A stretch of 64,000 nt of DNA from an uncultured Blastocatellia bacterium. GTDB lineage: Bacteria > Acidobacteriota > Blastocatellia > Pyrinomonadales > Pyrinomonadaceae. A program made the translations under genes and the position numbers. The stretch covers positions 1 to 64,000 of the forward strand of contig CAMLLD010000023.1 of assembly GCA_946480785.1 (NCBI GenBank), given 5' to 3'. Under the pieces are notes generated by a model that ran no database searches, was not told where the DNA came from, and was given only the letters and a program-made list of their open reading frames with translations. Numbering within the stretch: position 1 is the first letter of the stretch; the number at the start of each line of letters is the position of its first letter. Below are positions 43,462-51,685 of the stretch, in pieces.

Positions 43462-44258
43462 GCAAGCGCTTCGGCCAGCACTTCCTCAGAGACAAACGAA
43501 CAATCCAACGCATCATCGACGCGCTCGCGCCACAGGCGGACGAAACCATCGTCGAGATTGGTCCAGGCACCGGCGCACTGACCGCGCAACTAATCGAACA
43601 GGCCGGACGAGTCATTGCCGTCGAGTTTGACGACAAACTCACACCGCTCCTGACCGAACAGTTCGGCAGCTCCCCAAACTTCAAACTGATCATGGCCGAC
43701 GCCCTCGCGACAGACTTTTGTCGCGAGATCCTTCCCGCAAAACACGCGCGACTTGTCGCGAACCTTCCCTACAACATCTCCACCGCGATTCTGCAACGAC
43801 TAATCGAACAGCGCGCGTGCCTGACCGAAATGGTCGTGATGCTGCAACGCGAAGTCGTCGAGCGAATCATGGCGCCCGCGGGTTCGAGCGAACGCGGTTA
43901 TCTTTCTGTTTTGATCGAGGCGTACTGCGAAACAGAGAAACTGTTTGACGTTGCGCCGGGCGCGTTTCGCCCGCCGCCAAAGGTCTGGAGCAGCGTGATG
44001 CGTCTGCAGTTTAGGCCACGGATGAACACGGATGTCACGGACGAAGAATTGTTGTGGGAAACAGTAAGCGCCGGGTTTGCGCAGAAACGGAAGACGATTT
44101 TAAACAACTTAAGGCAGGCGCATGGCCGGTTAGCTGAAGTGCTAAAGCGAAACGGCGGCGCGAGTATTGTGCTGTGTAAAGCTGGTATTGAATTGAAGCG
44201 CAGAGCCGAAACCCTAACCGTTGAGGAGTGGGGAAGACTCGTGCGTGCGATGGAATAG
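43458..44258 (+). CDS. rsmA: 16S rRNA dimethyladenosine transferase RsmA/KsgA
   Basis: Dimethylates two adenines at the 3' end of 16S rRNA during 30S assembly. The protein has 266 residues. It opens SKRFGQHFLRDKRTIQRI and shows IVEIGPGTGALTAQL, VIAVEFDDKL, and the active-site NLPYNISTAIL. The GTG start overlaps the ribD stop. Residues 187-195 (RPRMNTDVT) are encoded by a copy of the dispersed repeat, placed in the loop before the C-terminal helical domain. The last 45 bases overlap the convergent P450 gene. Confidence 0.95.
   Translation: MSKRFGQHFLRDKRTIQRIIDALAPQADETIVEIGPGTGALTAQLIEQAGRVIAVEFDDKLTPLLTEQFGSSPNFKLIMADALATDFCREILPAKHARLVANLPYNISTAILQRLIEQRACLTEMVVMLQREVVERIMAPAGSSERGYLSVLIEAYCETEKLFDVAPGAFRPPPKVWSSVMRLQFRPRMNTDVTDEELLWETVSAGFAQKRKTILNNLRQAHGRLAEVLKRNGGASIVLCKAGIELKRRAETLTVEEWGRLVRAME
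44015..44042 (+). repeat. Dispersed repeat copy c, inside rsmA
   Basis: GCCACGGATGAACACGGAT followed by GTCACGGAC is a near-perfect family member read in frame within rsmA (P-R-M-N-T-D-V-T-D). Confidence 0.75.
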
Positions 44259-45572
44259 CTTCACCTTGATCCCGTTCTTCGGCCGCAACGAAAGCACCGG
44301 CAACACCTCCACCTCTTCTTCAACTACGAACCGGAACCGCTGCCCAATCGTCGCCAGCAACAAAACAATCTCCATCATCGCGAAGTAGTTCCCGATACAC
44401 TGCCGTGGTCCACCACCAAACGGAAAGTAAGCATACTTCGGCAACGATTGCGTCGCTCCATTCGCCCAACGCTCCGGCACAAACTCATCCGCACGCTCGA
44501 AGAAGCGTTCATCGCGATGCGTCACCCACGGAAACGCAAACAACTGCGTCCCTTTCGGCACGCGAAACCCGCCGATCTCAGTCTCCTCGAGCGCCTCGCG
44601 CCCGATCGCATACGCCGGCGGATACAAACGCATCGCCTCCTTCGCGATCATCTCCGTAAATTTCAACTGCGGCAGATCTGAAACCTGCGGCGCACGGCCG
44701 CCGAGTACCTCGTCCAGCTCCGCATGAAACTTCTGCTCAGCCTCCGGATGCCTCGCGAGCAAATACCAACTCCACGACAACGCGAGCGCCGTCGTCTCAT
44801 GCCCCGCGAGAAACAGCGTCATCACTTCGTCGCGCAATTGCGCGTCGCTCATGCGGCTGCCGTCTTCGTCCTGCGCCTGCAACAGCATCGACAGCAGATC
44901 GCCTTCGTCGGTTCCACTCGCACGCCGCTCCGCGATAATGCGAAACACGATGTTGTCGATCTCGCGCACGGCGTTGAAGTAGCGATAGTGCCCGGGCGTC
45001 GGCAGACGATTGTCGGCGACCCATTTCAACGTTGCCTGCGAAGCAAACGGCTGCGCGATCTGCGAGAGCATCGCGCCGACATGATCGGCATCACTCGAAA
45101 CGTCGGAATTGAACAGCGTCTTGACGACGATCTCGAGCGTCAGGCGCGTCATGTCTTTCGCGAGGTTGCGCTGTTCGCCGTCACGCCACGCAGCCATCGC
45201 GCGCTGCGCGTATTGGACCATGATGTCGCCGTACGAGCTGATTCGCTGGCGATGAAACGCGGGTTGGGCCAGGCGGCGCTGGCGTCGCCAGAAGTCGCCT
45301 TCGCTGGTGACGAGCCCGTTCCCGACGAGCCGGTGAAAGAACGGCGAACGCAGCGATCCCGCTTTACGAAAGCTTTTCGCATTGGTCGCGAGCAGCGTTT
45401 CGATGTCCGCAGGGTTGTAGAGGAAGTAAGCGGTAACGTAGAGAAAGCGCGAGCGCACGACGTCGCCGTAATCGCGCTGCAGGCGGGTGACGAAGCCGAA
45501 CATGTCGCGATTGAACTCGCGCATCACACCCATAATCAGGCTGCCCTTTGGTCCTGGTGGAAGCGCGTTCAT
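44214..45572 (-). CDS. Cytochrome P450
   Basis: A 452-residue heme monooxygenase. The I-helix motif AGHETTALALSW, the K-helix E-x-x-R in KEAMRLYPPAYAIGR, the PERW region and the heme loop FPFGGGPRQCIGNYFAMME (Cys near residue 396) are all present. No membrane anchor is seen, so it is soluble, resembling the CYP102/CYP4-like bacterial class acting on fatty acids or terpenes; the substrate is not known. The ATG overlaps the GNAT stop (ATGA). A much longer upstream extension of the frame is not homologous. The 3' end overlaps rsmA by 45 bases. Confidence 0.93.
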   Translation of the reverse strand: MNALPPGPKGSLIMGVMREFNRDMFGFVTRLQRDYGDVVRSRFLYVTAYFLYNPADIETLLATNAKSFRKAGSLRSPFFHRLVGNGLVTSEGDFWRRQRRLAQPAFHRQRISSYGDIMVQYAQRAMAAWRDGEQRNLAKDMTRLTLEIVVKTLFNSDVSSDADHVGAMLSQIAQPFASQATLKWVADNRLPTPGHYRYFNAVREIDNIVFRIIAERRASGTDEGDLLSMLLQAQDEDGSRMSDAQLRDEVMTLFLAGHETTALALSWSWYLLARHPEAEQKFHAELDEVLGGRAPQVSDLPQLKFTEMIAKEAMRLYPPAYAIGREALEETEIGGFRVPKGTQLFAFPWVTHRDERFFERADEFVPERWANGATQSLPKYAYFPFGGGPRQCIGNYFAMMEIVLLLATIGQRFRFVVEEEVEVLPVLSLRPKNGIKVKLFHRTHESSPLLNG

Positions 45573-46033
45573 TGCTGATTCTTGAGCAGATCGGTGTAAA
45601 TGCCCGGCTCGCTGTCGGGAATGATGATCGCGCCGACAGTCTTCTGGTAGAAACGCACCGGGCCGGCGGCGCCGATGATGGCGTAGACGTAACCCATTTC
45701 TTTGAGCGCCTCGAGCGCGGCGAGTAAGAGAGCCTTTCCGACGCCGCTGTTTTTCGCACTCTCGACAACGCCCATTGGACCAAAGAACCCGCGCCGCGTG
45801 CATTCGTACGCGGCGAACCCGATCAACTCTCGTTCTTTCGTCGCCACAAAAACCGAAACCGGCTGGCGTGCAAACCCGACCGAGATCTCGTCCGCCCAGT
45901 TCGCGGAAAAATTCTCTCCAACGAACCTTCGCACCGTGCTGATCTCAAACGGCTGCGCTCGCCGCACGATGAACTCCGAGCGCGCGTTCTCCGGGGACGG
46001 TAGCTTCAACAGGTTTACAAGTAAGTCAGGCAT
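45569..46033 (-). CDS. GNAT-family N-acetyltransferase
   Basis: A 154-residue acetyltransferase-fold protein. Motif A reads VVESAKNSGVGKALLLAALEALKEMGYVYAII, with the acetyl-CoA pyrophosphate loop near residue 100. It continues with GPVRFYQKTVGA, typical of the C-terminal region. The acceptor is unknown. The stop overlaps the P450 ATG, so the two are coupled. Confidence 0.85.
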   Translation of the reverse strand: MPDLLVNLLKLPSPENARSEFIVRRAQPFEISTVRRFVGENFSANWADEISVGFARQPVSVFVATKERELIGFAAYECTRRGFFGPMGVVESAKNSGVGKALLLAALEALKEMGYVYAIIGAAGPVRFYQKTVGAIIIPDSEPGIYTDLLKNQQ

Positions 46034-46127
46034 TGCGGAACTGTCGACTGGGTTTCATCTGGTGGCCGTTTGAGGGCATTATACCTTACAGTTTGAGCCA
46101 ACCGTTTTCGCAAAGGAGAAAGGCGCA

Positions 46128-46424
46128 ATGGTTAAGGTAGCACTATGGGTGAAGTTAAAAGCGAAACAGGGGAAAGAACAAGACGTGGCGAATTTCCTGC
46201 TTGGTGGATTGCCTTTGGTCGAGGCCGAGCCCAAGACGATCGCGTGGTTTGCTTTGCAATTGTCACCGTCAACTTTCGGCATCTTCGACGCGTTTCCGGA
46301 TGAGGAGGGTCGTCAGGCCCATTTGACCGGACGCGTTGCGGCGGCACTAATGGCGAAGGCCGGCGAGCTCTTAGCCGAACCTCCTTCGATTGAGAAAGTG
46401 GATGTGCTGGCCGCGAAGCTCTAA
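46128..46424 (+). CDS. Antibiotic-biosynthesis-monooxygenase-fold (ABM) protein
   Basis: A 98-residue protein of the dimeric alpha-beta barrel fold. It opens KVALWVKLKAKQGKEQDVANFL, then FALQLSPSTFGIFDAFPDEEGRQAHLTGRVAAAL, the ABM/YgiN pattern. AAGGAG lies before the ATG. Members oxidise quinols or act as small-molecule isomerases; the role here is unclear. Its stop overlaps that of the convergent M28 gene. Confidence 0.8.
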   Translation: MVKVALWVKLKAKQGKEQDVANFLLGGLPLVEAEPKTIAWFALQLSPSTFGIFDAFPDEEGRQAHLTGRVAAALMAKAGELLAEPPSIEKVDVLAAKL

Positions 46425-47863
46425 CGCGTCGGCGCTTGCCCGGGCAGCCACGTTGGACGAAACTCCGTGTTGCTCAACCACTGAATCGGGCGCACTAACG
46501 AATTCAACGAACGCGTCATGAACGCAAAGTCGATCTTACTGAGTTCATCACTCGCGCGGTGATAATCCGTGTGCAACCCAAAACTCGAAACCGTGTGGGC
46601 CACCACACCACGGACCGCGAGCGTGTAGTTGTCCGAACGCTGAAAGAAATTCTGCTCGGGATGCGGATCGGCAACGAGCGCCGCGCCCTGGCGCACGAGC
46701 TCCGGACCAAGCGTCGAACGTTCGTAACCGGTGAGCCACAACGTGCCCGGCGGCACCTTCGCATCCGGCCGCCCGAGCATTTCGAAATTGAAATCAGCGA
46801 CGATCTTTTCGAGCGGCGCGGGCGAGTTGGCGATGAAGTAGCGCGCGCCGAAACCGCCGCGTTCCTCGCTGCCGAAACAGATGAAATAGATCGTGCGTCG
46901 CGGTCGTGGTCCGGCGGCGAGGACGCGCGCCATCTCCAGCACGGCCACACAGCCTGACGCATCATCATCAGCGCCATTGAAGATTTTGTCGCTGCCGGCG
47001 GCTTCGTTCACACCGAGATGATCGAGATGCGCGCTCAACATGATCGTTTCGCCGTTTGGATCGGAACCGCGCAATACGCCGACTGCATTCCACGTCGCAC
47101 CCGCTTTGTCTTCTGCTACCGGTCCGGCGAATTCCATCTTTGCGCCCGCAGGCAGTGCGACAAGCGCATCGATCGCTTCCTTCTTCAATGCGATCACGAT
47201 GAACTGATTTCCGCTGTTACCGTCGTTCGCGACTTGCGCCGGCAACGACGGCAGTTTCGCGTCACCCGCTTCGCGTGATTTCCGGTTCGCTTCTGATTCG
47301 AGCAGCACGACGCCCGCAGCTTGCGCGGCGCGCGCCTTGCGAACTGCATCCTGTCGCTGTTGTTGGTCCGCGCTTTCGCTCAACTTCACCAGCACGATCG
47401 CCCCCTTGGCGGGTGTGCCGTCTGGTTCGATGACTTGGAGGTCACCACTCACACGCGGCGCGCGCAAAAGTGAAACGAGAAAGTCACGCCCATACGTCCA
47501 CTTCTGCGTGTTGCCGCCCGACGTGACCGTCAACACCGGCGCTTCAGTAAACTTCAACGACCCGAGCGTCACCTGCTGCACAAAACCCTTGTTGCCCGCA
47601 GCATCTGCATCGCCGCCACCTTCGAGACCAAACTGGCGAAATTGCGAGCCGATGTACTCCGCGGCAACGCGCTCGTAATTAGTTCCACTGCCGCGGCCCT
47701 GCATTGCGTCACTCGCCAAAAAACCTAACTCGGCGCGAATGTTTCGTTCGAGAATCGGCGCGCTCGCTGCGACTGGTCCATTCTTGACTTGGGCGGGTGC
47801 GAAAGGAATTGCGGCCAACAACAGCCACACAAACAACGCCAACGTGAACCTGCGACGGATCAT
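46421..47863 (-). CDS. M28 family zinc peptidase (aminopeptidase) with PA domain
   Basis: A 480-residue exported peptidase. A signal peptide (RRRFTLALFVWLLLAAIPFAPAQ) precedes a pro-region, an inserted PA domain (about residues 120-225) and the M28 core. Zinc ligands appear in AHLDHLG, NGADDDASGC, SEERGGFG (catalytic Glu-Glu pair), NFEMLGR and SFGLHTDYH. It likely releases N-terminal amino acids in the periplasm or outside. The ATG at 47863 has GAGGAG just upstream; the frame is open 57 bases further. It lies 28 bases after the VWA gene. Confidence 0.92.
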   Translation of the reverse strand: MIRRRFTLALFVWLLLAAIPFAPAQVKNGPVAASAPILERNIRAELGFLASDAMQGRGSGTNYERVAAEYIGSQFRQFGLEGGGDADAAGNKGFVQQVTLGSLKFTEAPVLTVTSGGNTQKWTYGRDFLVSLLRAPRVSGDLQVIEPDGTPAKGAIVLVKLSESADQQQRQDAVRKARAAQAAGVVLLESEANRKSREAGDAKLPSLPAQVANDGNSGNQFIVIALKKEAIDALVALPAGAKMEFAGPVAEDKAGATWNAVGVLRGSDPNGETIMLSAHLDHLGVNEAAGSDKIFNGADDDASGCVAVLEMARVLAAGPRPRRTIYFICFGSEERGGFGARYFIANSPAPLEKIVADFNFEMLGRPDAKVPPGTLWLTGYERSTLGPELVRQGAALVADPHPEQNFFQRSDNYTLAVRGVVAHTVSSFGLHTDYHRASDELSKIDFAFMTRSLNSLVRPIQWLSNTEFRPTWLPGQAPTR

Positions 47864-47891
47864 CGGGTCTCCTCGAAAACTGAATTTGAAA

Positions 47892-49511
47892 TCACTGAGC
47901 GTAGTAGCCGGGACGCGCACGCGCGACCAGATCCGGCCGGTTCACGATTGAAACCTGTACCCAGCGCCAACTGCCGTCGCGCGCCGGATTCGTCGGCTGG
48001 TAACCGAGACTGTAAACCTTGCCGAGATCGTTGATCACCTGCTCGTACACACCGTTCAGGTCAGATAGCTTACGCGCCTTGTAGTAACTACCGCCACTCT
48101 CCTGGGCCAGCAGATTCAGCGCGCGCCGCGCATTCTCGTATTCCTGCTTCGTGAAAGGATTACCCATCGTCTCTTCAGTGTCGAGATAGATCGGCACGAT
48201 CAGCGTGTCGGTTTGTCGCACCTGTTCGATCAGATCGGCGAACGTCGTCTGTGAGCCTTGTCCCGAACCACTCAGGAAAAGCGAGCCGTCAACGCCGTCG
48301 CTCATCAACACCACCGCGCGCCGGCGTTCGAGCGTCTTTGGTCCAAGCACCTTGTCGAGCGCAAACTTGATCGCGTCCCAGACGTGCGAGCCGCCCGCGC
48401 CTTCCATCTGCGCGACACTCGCCGCGAGTTGCGCGCGATCGAGCGTGAGCGGGGAAACGACAGTCACGGTGTTGGAGAAGGTGACGATGGCGAGTCGATC
48501 GTTCGGCCGCGCCGCTTCGATGAAACGCAGCGTCGACGTTTTGATCAAGTCGCGTTTGTCGGAGGTCGATCCCGACAAGTCGATCAGCAATACGAGATCG
48601 AACGGCACGTCGGTCGATGCGAAGTAAGTGACGGTTTGTTCCTTACCGTTTTCGAGGACCTTGAAATCTTCCTTGTTGAGTGAGCCGACAAACGTCTTCG
48701 ACTTGTCGTTGAAGACGCTCACGTTAAGATTTACGAGATCAGTCTCAGTCTTTATCACGTCGCTGGGATCGACGTAAGTCCCGTCGATCGCCGAGGAAGC
48801 GAGAGCGTTGTTGAGCGAGTCGGCCAGTTCTTTCGAGACTTTGCTTTCGGGTGGCTGGCGCGACTTAATGAGCGGCTTGCGGTAGGTGCGTTCGAGACTC
48901 CTGACGTTGTCCTCCATCGTCGACAAGCCAAATTCCGCGCGGCGATCGTCGACGTGCTTTTCGTCTTCGATCGGATAAAGCACCAGAAAGCCGCCCATGC
49001 TAACGGCTTGGGTGCCGAAGATCTGCTTCATCCCGGCGCTCACGCGCAAGCGATCGAAGAGACCGGCAAACTCCGGCTTCTGCGCCGGATCTTTTTTGAT
49101 CGCGGCGAGGATCACGGGCAGCAGATCGCGTTGCAACTCGTAGGTGCCGCCGTTTTTCAGAATGTAGTAAGTGGCGGCGACACCTTCGCGATCGACGATT
49201 GCGGTCGTGGGCCAACCGTTGGTCTTGATCAGCTCGCAGAGTTTTGCGGTGCTAGTTTCGTAGAGCTTGTGGAGTTTTTCCTGGTCTGACTTCTTGGTTC
49301 GATCTTTGGCGACCAGTTCGTTCAACAGGTCCTGTTGCTTCGTGGCGATCTTGATCAGTTCCGCCTGGAGTTTTTTGTTGAGCGTTGCGGGTGGAGAGGA
49401 GTCCACCCGCGCGAGCATCTGTTTGATGTCGTCCGGTGTGAGGCACGACTGCGCTTGCGTCGTCACCGAACCACAGATACACACCAATACCGCTACTAAG
49501 AAGAACCTCAT
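47892..49511 (-). CDS. VWA-domain secreted protein
   Basis: A 539-residue protein. A signal peptide (RFFLVAVLVCICGSVTTQAQS) precedes a helical region of about 230 residues, then a VWA domain with the MIDAS motif D-L-S-G-S (FDLVLLIDLSGSTSDKR, near residue 313) and later SDGVDGS. The domain ends with the GVYEQVINDLGKVYSLGYQP text common to acidobacterial VWA proteins. Probably an adhesion or scaffold protein. It lies between an S9 peptidase and an M28 peptidase on the same strand, likely one unit. Confidence 0.87.
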   Translation of the reverse strand: MRFFLVAVLVCICGSVTTQAQSCLTPDDIKQMLARVDSSPPATLNKKLQAELIKIATKQQDLLNELVAKDRTKKSDQEKLHKLYETSTAKLCELIKTNGWPTTAIVDREGVAATYYILKNGGTYELQRDLLPVILAAIKKDPAQKPEFAGLFDRLRVSAGMKQIFGTQAVSMGGFLVLYPIEDEKHVDDRRAEFGLSTMEDNVRSLERTYRKPLIKSRQPPESKVSKELADSLNNALASSAIDGTYVDPSDVIKTETDLVNLNVSVFNDKSKTFVGSLNKEDFKVLENGKEQTVTYFASTDVPFDLVLLIDLSGSTSDKRDLIKTSTLRFIEAARPNDRLAIVTFSNTVTVVSPLTLDRAQLAASVAQMEGAGGSHVWDAIKFALDKVLGPKTLERRRAVVLMSDGVDGSLFLSGSGQGSQTTFADLIEQVRQTDTLIVPIYLDTEETMGNPFTKQEYENARRALNLLAQESGGSYYKARKLSDLNGVYEQVINDLGKVYSLGYQPTNPARDGSWRWVQVSIVNRPDLVARARPGYYAQ

Positions 49512-49556
49512 TACTTACATACCACCGACGCCCTCGGTGGCGTTTTACAACTTTTG

Positions 49557-51576
49557 TTAGCGCGCTGTTGTGCTACTCGGCGCGCTCGCTGCTTTCTTCA
49601 CGTACTTGTCGTACCACGCCAGATAACGTTCCATGCGATCGCGCTGGTAGCTCGGTCGTTGGATGCCGTGATTTTCATTTGGGTAGATTATCAATTGTGT
49701 GTCGATGCCGAGGCTGCGCAGCGCCTGATACATCTGCTGACTGCCTTGCACCGGCACGTTGAAATCACGCTCGCCACCGAGAAACAGTGTTGGCGTTTGA
49801 ATGCGATCGGCGTGCAGGAAAGGATACGAGATCTTCTGGTACGTCGCCCACGCCTGCGGATTCCACGGCGGCCCGATCTCGTAGTCATACTGAATGATGT
49901 ACTGATCGGTGCCGTAGAACGCGACAGTGAATGCGGTGCCCGCGCCGCTGGTCGCGCCTTTGAAGCGCGTGTCGCTCGCAATCAAGTAGTCCGTCAGGAT
50001 GCCGCCGTAACTCCAGCCGCCGACGCCGAGCTTGTCAGGATCAGCGACGCCCATCGCGATAACGTGATCGACACCCGCGAGCAGGTCCTGCACTTCGTAG
50101 TTGCCCCAGTCAGCAAAGATCGCGCGCGAAAACTTTTGCCCGCGGCCGGCGCTGCCACGATAGTTGACGTTGAGCACGGCGTAACCATTGGCCGCAAAGA
50201 ACTGCCGTTCACTGCTGAACGAATGCTGGTCCTGGCCGTTTGGACCACCGTGAATGCGCAGCAACAGCGGGACCTTCGTGCCCTTCACATAACCGACCGG
50301 ATAAGTCAGCAGTCCATTAACGACCGTGCCGTCTTTACTCTTGAAGCTGACGTCTTCAGTTGCCCCAAGCTCCAGCTCGTTCATCAGCGCGTCGTTCTGG
50401 TGCGTGAGCTGGCGCAGTCCATTACTTTCCCAAACATAAACCTCGCCGGGTTTCGAGTCGTTGCCGGAAATCGTGACGGTCTTTCCACCCGCGGAGATCA
50501 AATTGCCGACTACGACCGGCGGGGCCAGCAACCGTTCCGGCGCGCCGCCGCCAAGCTTGGCCGTCATCGGATAAACGGATCGATCATCGGTGACGACAAA
50601 AGTGATCGACTTGTTGTCGGCACTAAACTTCGGTGACGACACGCCACGGTCGAGATCGTCCACCGCTTTGATCCGTATTGGCGGAGTGCTGCCGTCGGCC
50701 GGTACGAGCGCGAGACGGTCCATGCTGTACGCGCCATACTTCTTTTCGTCGCCTTCGAGAAACGCGATCCACTTTCCGTCCGGGCTCCATTCGGGCCGCG
50801 AACGTCCGGCGCGCGTCGTTGCCGGCGTCAGCGCCTTCTCGATCGACTCGGCTTTCGCTTCGACGACGAACGGTTGCGCCGATGGATCGCGATCGGGATC
50901 GTCGCCGTGGTTGCTCATGAACGCGATGCGAGTGCCGTCGGGAGACCACGCAGGCGAGCTCTCGTCCCACTTGCTCTTCGTCAGCCGATCGAGTTTCTTC
51001 GTGGCGACGTCGAAGAGGTAGATGTAACTGTGGCGGCCCGAAAGCAGGTAGCCCTGGCCGTCCTGTTTGTAGCGGTAGCGATCGATCACGATCTGCTTCG
51101 GGATCTGGATCGCCGATGACGAGCGCGAGTCGTTTCGCGTCTGGCGACCACTCGTAGCCTTGCAGCCGGCCTTTGAGCTCCGTCAACTGCCACGCCTCGC
51201 CGCCGTTTCGATCGAGCAGCCAAACCTGATTGCCGCGCGCCTTGCCCGGCCGCGACGAAGTGAACGACAAGTACTTGCCGTCGGGACTCCAGCGCGGCGA
51301 ACCTTCGCTCTCGTTACTGAACGTGATCTGCCTGTCGTTGCTCCCGTCGATACCGACCATCCAGATGTGCGAACTGGATTTGTCATCTTTGACGTTGACG
51401 GTGCTGACGACGTACGCGACGAACTTGCCGTCAGGCGAGATTTGCGGATCGCCCACGTTGCGGAAGCGCGCGAGATCGTCGAGCGTCATCGGGTGACGCG
51501 CAGTTTGGGCGACGAGCACGCACGCGCAAGTTAGAACGAGCAGCAGCGAGAGAGAAGACAGGCGTCTGCGGTACAT
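49557..51576 (-). pseudogene. S9 family prolyl-oligopeptidase-type peptidase, frameshifted
   Basis: Two overlapping frames together give a complete exported S9 peptidase of about 670 residues. The N-terminal part (start 51576) has a signal peptide (SSLSLLLVLTCACVLVAQ) and propeller repeats (DPQISPDGKFVAYVVS, SPRWSPDGKYLSF). It reads GDPDP and then loses homology, while the other frame continues PKQIVIDRYRYKQDGQGY. The shift is explained by one extra base in the GGG at 51100-51102 (CCC on the coding strand). The catalytic domain is intact in the second frame: GGWSYGG serine, GERDFNVP aspartate, NENHG histidine. It is a recent pseudogene or a sequencing error. Confidence 0.85.
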
Positions 51577-51643
51577 GGGGTTTGGCCTCCTGAGAAACTG
51601 AACTGGGATGATCGATTACAGCCGCGCAGCGTCAGGAGTTTAA

Positions 51644-51685
51644 ACCACGGATTACACAGATTACAACGCATCCGTGTTAATTCAT
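51644..51685 (-). repeat. Dispersed repeat copy d
   Basis: ACCACGGATTACACAGATTAC followed in inverted form by ATCCGTGTTAATTCATG. It lies between the S9 gene and the beta-propeller gene and provides the last codons and TAA stop of the latter. Confidence 0.65.

Noticed and set aside
49554..50636. 360-codon open frame antisense to the frameshifted S9 peptidase
   Set aside because: Shadow of the S9 coding frame; low-complexity Arg/Val/Asp composition.
51098..51104. Programmed ribosomal frameshift in the S9 gene
   Set aside because: No slippery heptamer, stop codon or internal SD is seen at the shift; a mutation or sequencing error is simpler.
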